A stretch of DNA of 64,000 nt, from contig CM045762.1 of the NCBI GenBank assembly GCA_025200525.1, positions 102,574,682 to 102,638,681 on the forward strand, in the 5' to 3' direction. Both the position numbers and the translations under genes were made by a program. The notes beneath the pieces were generated by a model. That model saw only the letters and a program-made list of their open reading frames with translations. It did not search any database and was not told where the DNA came from. Source of the stretch: Camellia lanceoleosa. Lineage: Eukaryota > Streptophyta > Magnoliopsida > Ericales > Theaceae. Below are positions 1 to 9,439 of the stretch, piece after piece; the stretch's first letter is position 1; each line of letters starts with the position of its first letter.

Positions 1-2617
1 ACTCGCTAACTCCTCCGAACTACTGGTCTCAGCATCGTCGTCCCTAAAGATGGGCTCTGGAGGACTGCTCCGAGCTTAGGCACTCGTCTCTGCCTCTCCT
101 CCTTGCTGCTGGAGGAGGTATTGCTAGTGCTGGTGCTGCCACCACTGAAGCAGTCGGTATGGGTGGGATCTGAAAAGGGCAATTGTCAACATATCAGTTA
201 CAGTATGCAGTACGTGTATCAAATGCAAGTATGGTATGCAGAATGAGTGTATGTAGAAGTTAGATATAATGTGTAAGTGCAGTGTGCCAATGCAGTGTAT
301 CAGTGCAATTTGGAACAAACTACAATTGAAATGCCAGTGTATCAGTAAAGAGATTACCAGGATGCCATGGAGACTGAGCAGCGTCTCCCTCCTCTATATC
401 ATACCCATCAAGGAGGCTATTAGCTCGAGAGCGCTCCCTGTGTACTCGATGGATGGATGCCTGCAAATGCATTTGAATGAACAATGTTTGCAATAAACAT
501 GTTTGAAATGAAATGTGGGGTGCAAATTGTAAAGCATGGTCCATACCTTAGTCGGGCCTTTAACCCTGACAAGCTTATGCCCAGCTGTTGCGGGCTCAAT
601 CAGGACCTAGTAAGCATCCCTGGTATGCCGCCAACATGCCAGTGCAGTGGGAAGCTCTGGCCAACCGGTTCTCTGCCTTGCTCGGGCAGCCCCTCTACCA
701 CGGGCCCTGATCGCCCTGGTCACTCTAGGTGCCTCTCTCGCAGCAAGAGCTCTCGCTTCCTCACCCCCGAGAACGCCTATCAAGGGTGGCATCAGGTGTG
801 TCTGAATGAAGGCCGCATAGTCGCCCTCTGCTTGGAAGTAATCAGCATCCAGGCCCACCATAAACTGAGTAACTACATCTATGGTGAGGCTGTCTGTTGA
901 TCTCATGGACTCTGGAGGAGCCATCGGAATAATCGGTGCAGTAAGCTCTGATCCCGTGACGAGACACTTCGCTTCGAACCAGTTCCCGAGATGGGCCTCG
1001 AGTAGAATGCGAAGCAAATCGGTTTAGGCCTCGGATACCGTCTCCGAATCCCAGTAAGCATCATAGCCCAAGGCTGCCACATAATCTGCAAATAGAGGTT
1101 GTATAGTGTCAGTTGCTAAATGTGAATCAGAACAGTTATAAAGCAAAAATAACTGTGTTTTGGGTTACCTCATGAGCAACCACAGTGCCAAAGTAATACT
1201 GAAAGAATGTGAAGGTCTCGCGGGTTCTATGCTGGAGCTAGCTGTCATACCTCCGTGAGTAGGGGACTGCCAGTGGGAGCTCCTCCATCGGCTCTGAGAC
1301 GAGAGTCGAAAAATAGGCATAACCCACAGCTGCAAAGAAAATGTGGTGAGATGTGATTAGCAGAGTATAAAATCTTGATGATATAGCAATTGTGAAGATA
1401 TGTGAGCAACAATATATACACAAAAAGTGAAAGTAGCAAGTAAGAAGCAGGCCATGATGGAGACAGAGGTAAAGAAAGTGTGTAAAGAAGAGAAGCAAAA
1501 TATATAGATATATAGCTCCAATACCTCCCAGCCTCCGATCAAGTTCTTTCTCTTCTAGAGCTAGAGTAGATGTATACATAAGGCAGACTTGGCGCCAAAA
1601 TAAGCTCACAAAAAGAGAAGGGGGAAGACTCTGAGGCACCATGCGAAGCGGGTGAGCATTCCGTTCCAAATCAAAAAAACAATTTCGCTGGAAATGAAAA
1701 TCGAGGAAGCGCTGGCGTCTTTCTCTATTTCTCTTCTATTGTCTCATCTCTCTCTCTCGTCGAAAATTGAACCGAACGACCGACCATCTACAATATGATA
1801 TATATCCCCGATGACAAACCTGAATTCCCCCTAATCCTTGTATTCTATTATTGTCATTTTTGAGGATCGGATATGATCGAATCAAGGTGATAATGTGGTG
1901 AAGTTGTCATCCATCAGTCATGGTGGATCATCTGAAGTGGAAGGAGTTGGTGGTGTCCCACTACCTCTCCATAAGTGCTCCCAGAAGTGGACAGCTAACG
2001 ATGACCCATGTCAAGCCAGAGCAGAATAGGTCGAAACTGGTCTCGTCTATAATGTCTTGAACCCCTGCGGGGAGTTCGTCATACCAATCTCGTGTGGTCG
2101 TGGCCCTGTATCCTCTGAAGGCACGAGACTCGCCCTGTAGCAAAGAATAAGCATAATCAGACACGGCAATGATGAAAGTATAGTCATATCATGCAATGAT
2201 GAAAGTACAGTTAGATAAGGTAGTCCGAGAAATGCAACTTAAATGAAAGGTAGGAATGCATGAGAACAGAGCTTATACCTCAACGGCGATGGATGAAAGG
2301 TGAAGAGCCAGCTCCCTCAGCAGGAGGTCCTCCAGTACACAGAGAATGAAGTCGCTAAAGTGCCGAATGCCACCGGCTGGCAAGATATGTGTGCGAGGGT
2401 GGTATCTCTCTAGATCGAAGGGTCGTACCCTCAGTAGTTGTGGCTCTGGCTCTGGCTCTGGCTTAGGCTCAGGCTCAAACTCTGCCTCGATGTCAGCCTT
2501 AACACCTCCAGTCGCCTCGTCAGTCTCGGCAGCGACCAGTTCATCCACCTCGAGAATATGTGGCAATGTGGGGGGAACCTCTGCAGGAGCCCCATCATGC
2601 GGAAAATCGTTTGCCAT
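1..2617 (-). pseudogene. Antisense plant mobile domain (PMD) gene of the retroelement, decayed
   Basis: Read right to left. A first exon (2617-2279) starts MANDFPHDG, has an acidic E-P repeat, then LERYHPRTH, and ends at a GT donor. A second exon (2134 leftward) follows a TACAG acceptor and encodes DWYDELPAGVQ and LLGALMER, then WDTTNSFHF, a pattern typical of PMD proteins (the family annotated as serine/threonine-phosphatase-7-long-form-like). Where PMDs have tryptophans this copy has TAG/TGA at about 1960, 1929 and 1911. Further PMD-like coding pieces lie at 1526-1670, 1249-1331, 607-1090 (GYDAYW context) and a Ser-rich tail at 1-165 after a TTTTCAG acceptor. Several in-frame stops make it a pseudogene. 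Function of intact relatives is unclear; some PMD proteins act in silencing. Exon borders beyond the first two are approximate. Confidence 0.55.
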
Positions 2618-3330
2618 CTGGAAAATGGGTGAAAAGTGGGTGAAAATGAAGAAAAATAGAGAAAAGAGGGTAAACTTAGAAAAAGTCAACCCTAGGAGAG
2701 AGAAAATGGAAGAAAAAGTCAAAGTCGGGAAAAATGCACAGAACTCGAGAGAAACTCGAGGGGAACAAGCCTAGAAGGGTGAAAATGAGGAAAGAAGTGT
2801 CGAAATCAAATTTCAATCAGTTCAAAGTGAAGATGACTAAGAGGGTTTAGTGAATAAAGTTTGCATGAGGCGTTGGAAAACGCGTAAAAAGCTCGGATCT
2901 AGAGAGAAAAAGTGTTTAGAGAGAGAAAGAAGAGATTTTCGGCCCTAGAGAAGTGAAGAAATGAAGTGCCTTGATGTGTACTTAAAGACCCGTGCGTAAA
3001 AAGACAATTTTGCCACGAATTATCATCGGTGGTCGGCAAGGCCTTTCCATGGCCGGCAGGTGGCCGGCGGCCTCCCCCTCCGGTCGGCCAATGGCTAGTG
3101 GCCTCCCTCTGAGTCTTGATGCTGCTTCGTGTCTTTGTTTCTCAAGAATTGCAAGAGAGGTTCATAGTTAAGTCCAGATTGTCTCCGCGGAACCGCAAAG
3201 CTGTGTTTTCGGCGCGCAATGTTCATCACTTGTCAACACGGATGAGGTGCATCCTTTTTAAATATATTATGATCGCTCCGAGAGGTAAATTGAAAGGTTC
3301 CATCAAATGTTCATTTTATGCTTTCGTTCT
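2618..3330. other. Internal retroelement region upstream of the antisense gene
   Basis: Contains the probable 5' leader and promoter side of the minus-strand PMD gene (purine-rich, many GAGAGAAA stretches on the plus strand) and a GC-rich patch at about 3030-3110 with repeated GGCCGGC. The 21-base string at 3046-3066 recurs exactly inside the LTR at 6733-6753. I see no gene on the plus strand. Confidence 0.4.
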
Positions 3331-3339
3331 CTTTTCGTT

Positions 3340-3560
3340 GCATAGAGTATGCATTTCATATGCATTTGCATAGAATATGCATTACATACGTTGCACGCGT
3401 GCTTTATACGATTCATGATTCTCGCATAGAACATGTTGTCAATCATACATAGAATATGCTTTTGTATGTTGCATAAAACATGCCCTCGCATAGAACATGC
3501 CCTCATTTAACTTTGTATCTCGGTTGTTTATCTCGCATAGAACATGCGTTGTCACTGTAT
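3340..3560. repeat. Short direct repeats built on CATAGAACATGC
   Basis: The motif CATAGAA(C/T)ATGC occurs repeatedly (for example near 3370, 3424, 3453, 3484, 3496 and 3536), spaced irregularly by 12-55 bases. It lies in the internal 3' part of the Tat-type element and shows no coding logic. Confidence 0.65.
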
Positions 3561-3719
3561 TGTACTTATTAAGTTCTTTAATTTCTTCTTTTGCCAGCAT
3601 AAGCAAATGATATTGTATGTACGGTTCATTCAGAGAAGTTCTAGTTTAGTCCTTGTGCATCTATCGCACTTGGCATTTGTTCTTTTGTGCATCTATCTCA
3701 CACCTCTCTTTGTTGTTTC

Positions 3720-4545
3720 TTAGGATGCGTGAAATGCGGCCCTGGGCGGGTTTTACCTCGGGACATATAAAGCACGTGCTCGAGTGGTTGTTTCTCAGGA
3801 CATATGGCGCGTCCATCTGGGCGGGTTTTATCTTGGGACGCGTGAAATGGGGGCCCCAAGTGGGTTTTCTCTTGTTTCTCAAGACGCGCAAAACGCGACC
3901 CCGAGCGGTTTTTCATTCTCTTGTATCTCGAGACGTGCAAAGCACGAGCCCGAGTGATTTTCTTTTATCTCGGATCTGTGAAACGCAGCCCTGGGCGGGT
4001 TTCATCTCGAGACGTGCGAAGCACGAGTCCGAGTGGTTTTCTTTTATCTTAGGACGTGTGACACGCGGCCCTGGGCGGGTTTCACCTTGGGATGTGTGAA
4101 ATACGGCCCTCGAGTGGATTTTATTTCTCAGGACGTGTGAAACGTGGCCCTGGGTGGGTTTCATCTCGGGACGTGCGAAGCCCAAGCCTAAGCCCAAGCG
4201 GTTTTCTTTTATCTCAGGACGCGTGAAATGTGGCCCTGGGCGGGTTTTATCTCGGAATATGTGAAACGCGAACCCGAGCGGTTGTTCTTGTATCTAGGGA
4301 CGCATGAAACGCGAGGGCGAGTGGTTTTTTTTATTTCTCTGGGTGTGTAAAACACGCCCTCGAGCGGCTTTTTGTTTCGTGTTTCTCGGGACGCGTGAAA
4401 CGCGAACCCGAGCAGTTTCTCTTGTTTTATCTTGGGACGTGTAAAACGTGATCTCGAGAGGTTTTGTTCTTGGTTTATCAAGATGTGTGAAATGCAACCC
4501 TGAGCGGTGTTTTCTTTCCTTATCTCTTGTTTTGGGTGTGGTCAG
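3720..4545. repeat. Degenerate tandem repeat of about 55-65 bp in the Tat-type element
   Basis: A recurring unit of the form CGGGACGTGTGAAACGCGGCCCTGGGCGGGTTT followed by a T-rich stretch ending TTTATCTC occurs about 13-14 times with many substitutions and small length changes. It produces overlapping spurious ORFs on both strands. Such minisatellites before the polypurine tract are common in Tat/Ogre elements. Confidence 0.75.
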
Positions 4546-4901
4546 AGTGTGTTTTGTATCGTTTTGCATAGAACCTGCATTGGTTAAGCTTGAAACTACT
4601 CATTCATATCTTATTATGTTGTTATCTTGCTTATTGCATCATCTCGCATGATCATAAGTTTTCAAAATAACCGGCTTCGCGTAGCGTGTTGGTCCAGCTT
4701 TTAAAGTTACATTTTGCATATCATTTGCATCTTGCCCCAGAACTACGCTAGTTTGATTCCTTGCAAAGGGATACATAGGCAGCCTGTGGCGCAATCATTT
4801 ATTTCTGTCTTGATTGTTTGTCCAAGTCTTACGGCCTTGTCAAAATGGGTCGTCTCCGGGCTTTGACATTCACTCACGTCATTTCATGACTCAGAGTTCT
4901 G

Positions 4902-4916
4902 ACAAAGAGGGGCAAT
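4902..4916 (+). other. Polypurine tract of the Tat-type element
   Basis: ACAAAGAGGGGCAAT lies immediately before the LTR start TGTAGACAC. This is the position and composition expected of the plus-strand priming site of an LTR retrotransposon and fixes the element's orientation as plus. Confidence 0.7.
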
Positions 4917-5281
4917 TGTAGACACTTCATTTTTGACGACCCTTATGACTTGGACGTCCTCACATGCACACCTGATGATGAATGTATTTGCTCGCCAAGT
5001 GCTCGAAGTCCTCAGCGGAATGCCCTAGCTTTGAGCCTTTCAAACCCTGCACCCTTGTTGCCTCAGCTTTAGACGAAGCCTTAGTCCTTCAAGCCTGCAG
5101 TTTCTAGTGGCCTGTTGGCTACCTTTTGAGGATGTCAGCCATCACTTTTGGGCTGCTAGCCACTAATGTGGCTTGTCGACCACCAGTCTCTTTTGCAGAT
5201 ATTTTATGCCAACTGTTTGCATAGATGCATGCATTTATCCCCATGTGTAGGGTTGGATCTCCTTCAGAGAATTTCATGTTT

Positions 5282-5296
5282 TCTATATATAGGAGG
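5282..5296 (+). promoter_or_regulatory. TATA box of the Tat-type LTR
   Basis: TCTATATATAGGAGG followed by CTCTCTCTC, about 365 bp into the LTR, is the best core-promoter candidate in the LTR. It would mark the U3/R boundary roughly 30 bp downstream. Confidence 0.5.
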
Positions 5297-6979
5297 CCTC
5301 TCTCTCATGTTTTAAGGTTAAAAATTTTGGAGATCAAAAATTTTCCTTTCTACAATTCTCTCTCTCTCTACAAATTCTCTACATTTTAGCCTTCAAATCT
5401 TCAACTTTTGCCTATACACCCTTAACCAAATCTCACCATCTTTGAGCTAAGGTGTTTTTGAGCTTGGTTTAAGCTCTAGAGAGTGTTGTTTGCTTGGTTT
5501 TGTTGCTTGAATTGCTCTATCTCTTCAAGAGGCATAAGGCTTTATCCATTAGCTTTCTTTCTCTACTATTATTCTTGCTGTTTTTCAATTTTTTTGGGCT
5601 GTCAAAACTCTGTGTTTTTTGGGCTGAATCTTGGGTTTAAGGCCATTAAAGATTGAGGGGTTGATAGCTCTTCTTTGTACCTTGTTTTGGAGGCCTTTGC
5701 CCTTATGTTTTCCACCTTTTTGCTATCTTTTTCCAAGCTTTTAAACATTGATTTTCAGAGCTTTTTCAGTGGCCAAAATCATGTTTTGAAGTCCAAATTT
5801 GGAGGGGTTAGCCTCCCCTCCTTGTGTCTTGCTTACTAGCCTAGTCGGTGCCATGTTTTAGCCTTTTAATCTAGCTTGTTTTAGCTCAATCCCAGCATGT
5901 TTTAAGTCTTATTTTAACCTATTTTAGGATTGTTTTGGGATGTTGGTAGCATTTGAGCTTTGTTTTGCATGCTTCTAGTGTAATAGTCCTCACAAGTTTG
6001 GTGTTCTAGGCCTTAGACACTATGTTGTTTGAGTTGATAGGATTTATTTATGCTTTTATCATTCATTTTTAGCACTTAATCATCTCTGCAACCTCCTTAT
6101 TTTCTTGGCTTTTTATTTTGCTTTGAAAGTGGTTTTAAGTCACTTGTTTGCCCAAGTATGAAATTGACGTCTCATACTTAATGGTTTAATCTCTTAGGGG
6201 GTTCATTACCAACAGTATGATGTCTCTTTCATGCCTAAAGCAACTTGTGTTTTGAGCCTTCTTTCCATTAGGGGACTTAAACTCACCCTTTGGACTTAAT
6301 TTGTCAAGGAATTACAAGGTAATTAAGCTTGAGTAACTAAAACTTGAAACTAAAATGGTGCAAGATAATCAATTGGTTGTGTTCAATCGGAAATTAATTG
6401 AACACATAGAAACTTGAACCATTTCATACTCATTAGTGATGAAATGATTTAAGGTTCTAAGGACACCACTTCCCTTGATTTTTCATGAAAGGAAGGAGGT
6501 CTTGTGTCTTGTTTTGCATTTATTGATATTGCACATTTTGAGTCAGAAGCCATCATGCAATAAAATTGCTTGAGTTGCTCACCAATCCTTCTATTTGCTT
6601 ACCAATCCTTTGATTTGCTCATGAAAATGATGGGTAAGTTGTGCAAACAAACCCTTGAAATTACCTGTATATGCTCTGTTTGTCCTCTGTTGCAACAAGG
6701 AGAACTGGGCAACAGTGGCCCGTAAGCCACTATCCATGGCCGGCAGGTGGCCGACAGGCTACCACTGGTGGCCGGCAGCCTTCACCAGTGGCCGGCAGGC
6801 CACTGATGCAAATTTTAGCAGAGTGTTTCTGAGGCCACGCAGAGCTGTTCTGGAAGTGGGCAACAGTGTTGGTGTTCAACTGTGCAAACAGAGGCATTCA
6901 GAAGCAAAACAGTGCCTTTTCGGGTGGAAACCAAGCATGTGCATGATCATCCTTTACATTCCGAGCTTATTTAAGTTTA

Positions 6980-7200
6980 AATTGTTGTAATTAATTAGTT
7001 GTAGCTATTTAATTTCAAGTGTTGTAACTAATCAGTAGTTGTTTAATTAGTTAGTTAACTAGAATAGTTAATTAATTTATTTGTTGTAATAATTAATTAG
7101 CTTAGAGTAGTTAGTTAATTTATTTCCTTTCGATTTGTAATAATTAGCTTAATTAACTTTGGCTTTAATTAGTTAGGTAGTTAGCTTAATTTATTTGGAC
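6980..7200. repeat. AT-rich TTAATTAGTTAG-type repeat in the LTR
   Basis: Imperfect repeats of TTAATTAGTTAG and TTGTAATAATTA occupy this part of the LTR. Non-coding. Confidence 0.6.
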
Positions 7201-8258
7201 TCTCCTTCGTGAGAGTGCAAAGCTGTAATATTGTGTATGTCTTCCAACCCCACGTCTTTCTCCCTTTTATTTACCTACTTACGATGGTTAGATTATGGAC
7301 ATCATGTTTCGTTTAGTATTCTTCATGTTTGCATCCATTTGTCTTGCATGCACCAAGGCTCAGTTCATCATTCTAACTGCATTGTTAGTTTAAATTCTTC
7401 TTTGAATACGTACTTAGATCGCATGCTATTTAATTGCTTCATATGCCATGTTAAGTAGCTGAGCCTATTTAGATTGCATACCTCATGTGTCGCATTAGTC
7501 ATATGGCGTAGTTAGGAATCATGCATTTTTTTAACTCATTTCTTTTTGGCTTGGAGTACTAAGTGAGTTTTTATTCGTTTTAGCATATCGCATGCGTGAT
7601 TGTTGTCATGTTCAGAATGCTTGCCATAAGGCTAAGTGCTTAACTGATAAATTGCTTGTATGCCTGTGGATGAAGGCTAATTGCTTGAATTGGAATAATT
7701 TGAGTAAATGTTTATATACGATCACTTTTTCAAGTGGTATATATTTCGAAACAATTTTCAAAGCAAACATGACTTGAAGTGTTCCAATTCTTGCAAATTA
7801 GTTTATACTTGTGTGTGTGCGCGCATCACATAGTAAATGCTAGATTAATAATTGGAACAAGAGCATATAATGTTGATAAAAATCATATCATGATTAGTAG
7901 TGGCTGATCTTTGATCAGGCAAGCGGGGGTGCTCAATTCAGGACCTTCCCCTCTTGTATCTAAGTTCCCGAGCTAAGACAATCTTAGTGATGATGGACAC
8001 GTGGCCTTTGGCACGAGTCATGAGTTTCCTAAATTTCCTCGAAACAAAATATTTAGGTGGCGACTCTATATCTGGCAAAACAGTCCAGTATTGTTAATTT
8101 GATTCAAAATTGATTTTCCAAAAGATTTTGCGGATTTGGACTCTTTAGTGATTATCTATTTCACATTGCACTTGTGAGATTAGATTCAGAACCGCGGGAG
8201 TCCGAACTGTAGGGCTTATTTCGAACTTCTGAAAGGGGGTACAAAAAAGTCGAGCTAT

Positions 8259-8841
8259 AGTGAAAAAGTCCATTTTTTGTGCTCCAATGGTTTCATCAAA
8301 CCTGTATCAAATTAAGAAAATAACAAATGTTTCACCAAACTGATGATATGGGCTCCTTTTATCATTTACTGTGCATGACCGTTGAGAATGGCCCCACCGA
8401 ATGACTAGAATTTTCACAAAAATGGGTAACACAGAGTGTTGGAAAAATGGTTTGTGCAACTAAGACTTTTGACTAACTTTGACCCTAAATTGAGATGGGC
8501 TCCCGACACCAATTGAGGTGTGTTCGAGTGGAAACGCGTTCCTTGCTGGGTGGTAATTCACTTCGTATATTTGGTTGTTCAAACTATTTTCTGAGTGAAT
8601 GTGAAATTGACTCCGAAAGAGACTTCGACAACACGGTAGTTGCTCTGTTTTCTTCATCATCATTTAGCTTTCTGTATTTGAAATATAAAGCAGAGTATGT
8701 ATGTATGTGTATATGTGTGACCTTGTGAAACAAACAAAGATGTATGTGTATATAGTGATCCAAACAAAGAAAATAGAAAATAGAAATATAAAGTGATCCA
8801 AGAACCTTGTGAAACACAGAGTATGTATGTATGTGTCTATA

Positions 8842-8878
<37 letters not shown>

Positions 8879-9163
8879 TCAATGTGCATGATAAGCACAC
8901 AAAGATCCAGGACTTGTCAGCTAAATTGAACATACAAACAAACCGAATGTGAAATTATTGAATAATAAGAAGATAATAAACGCACAAAGATGTAGGACTC
9001 GTTTTTATTTTTATTTTTTGCATTGACTGGTCGACCGGCTGGTGAATCGGTGGTTTGATGAAAAGTCAAAATTCTTCATTGGAGTAGGCGATATTAAAAG
9101 GAGTTTTTACTTAAATTTTTACTCAAATTTGGTGAAAAAAGTAATGCACCATTGGAGATGCCC
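8259..9163. mobile_element. Non-autonomous TIR element, PIF/Harbinger-like, copy 1 (left end missing)
   Basis: Aligns along its length with 50032-51064. The right end GGAGATGCCC matches, as an inverted repeat, the GGCCATCTCC left end of copy 2. The left terminus is absent because homology starts about 15 bp after the Tat LTR end, so the Tat element probably inserted into it or removed its end. It contains a (GA)n run (8846-8874) and a core with the shared translated string NTVVALFSSSSFSFL on the plus strand. No transposase is present. Confidence 0.65.
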
Positions 9164-9430
9164 TAGAAACAAGTCTTTAACAAAATGCTTACATTGATAT
9201 CCAAATTAAGTGTTTAAGGCGAAAAAAATGTAACTTTTTTTAGTTGTGGAGATAAAGTGATATTGAGTGTTCAAGGAGGTAAAGTATAAAATATTTTCTT
9301 GCTGAAACAATATTTTTGAATTAGAAACGCTACTATACGATGATAAAATTAAATTTAAAAAAAAGTTAAATTAAAAAAAATATATATTTTGTCAATTATT
9401 TTGGGCATACTCTAATTGTCAAGTAGGTGA
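9164..9430. other. Spacer of the duplicated block (copy 1)
   Basis: 9205-9370 matches 52185-52345 closely (shared GTGTTCAAGGAGGTAAAGTA and so on). It is non-coding. In copy 2 about 1.1 kb of extra AT-rich sequence separates the TIR element from this spacer. Confidence 0.7.
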
Positions 9431-9439
9431 TATTAAAAA

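Larger units (their letters stand above)
1..8243 (+). mobile_element. 3' part of a Ty3/gypsy Tat/Ogre-type LTR retrotransposon
   Basis: The right end of a large LTR retrotransposon; its gag-pol and 5' LTR would lie left of the window. Seen: a purine-rich tract (about 4902-4914) directly before TGTAGACAC, the usual opening of Tat/Ogre LTRs, and a 3.3-kb sequence from there to a TACA end at 8243 with a TATA box. Left of the tract are degenerate tandem repeats and a broken antisense gene of plant-mobile-domain type. Additional antisense ORFs and tandem repeats between pol and the 3' LTR are known in the Tat lineage. Without the 5' LTR, the exact right end and the element's age cannot be measured. 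Confidence 0.7.
4917..8243 (+). mobile_element. Long 3' LTR of the Tat-type element
   Basis: Runs from TGTAGACAC after the polypurine tract to TACA at 8243, 3327 bp. It holds a TATA-like box at 5282-5296 followed by a CT-rich leader, long T-rich non-coding sequence, a GGCCGGCAGG-rich patch (6733-6810), and a run of TTAATTAGTTAG-like repeats (about 6980-7200). Near the right end it has GGTGGCGACTC, familiar from this lineage. No long ORF is convincing. The right end could differ by some bases because the flanking TIR element is truncated at the same place. Confidence 0.6.

Noticed and set aside
484..900. Plus-strand frame of 138 residues
   Set aside because: Lies opposite PMD-type coding on the minus strand and lacks any recognisable motif.
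2346..2774. Plus-strand frame of 142 residues opposite the PMD first exon
   Set aside because: Shadow of the minus-strand exon; its SGSGSG and KKNREK strings are complements of the E-P repeat and the leader.
3660..4570. Overlapping open frames on both strands (about 65-150 residues)
   Set aside because: All run through the degenerate tandem repeat of the Tat-type element; repeated RPRPRF/SRSRFTRP-like strings are repeat artefacts.
6655..6990. 111-residue frame inside the Tat LTR
   Set aside because: No family resemblance; covers the GGCCGGCAGG repeats of the LTR.
8460..8933. Open frames in the TIR element, including one starting MMMKKTEQL on the minus strand
   Set aside because: Shared with copy 2 only in pieces, with frames broken between copies, and partly made of a (GA)n run. 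No recognisable domain.
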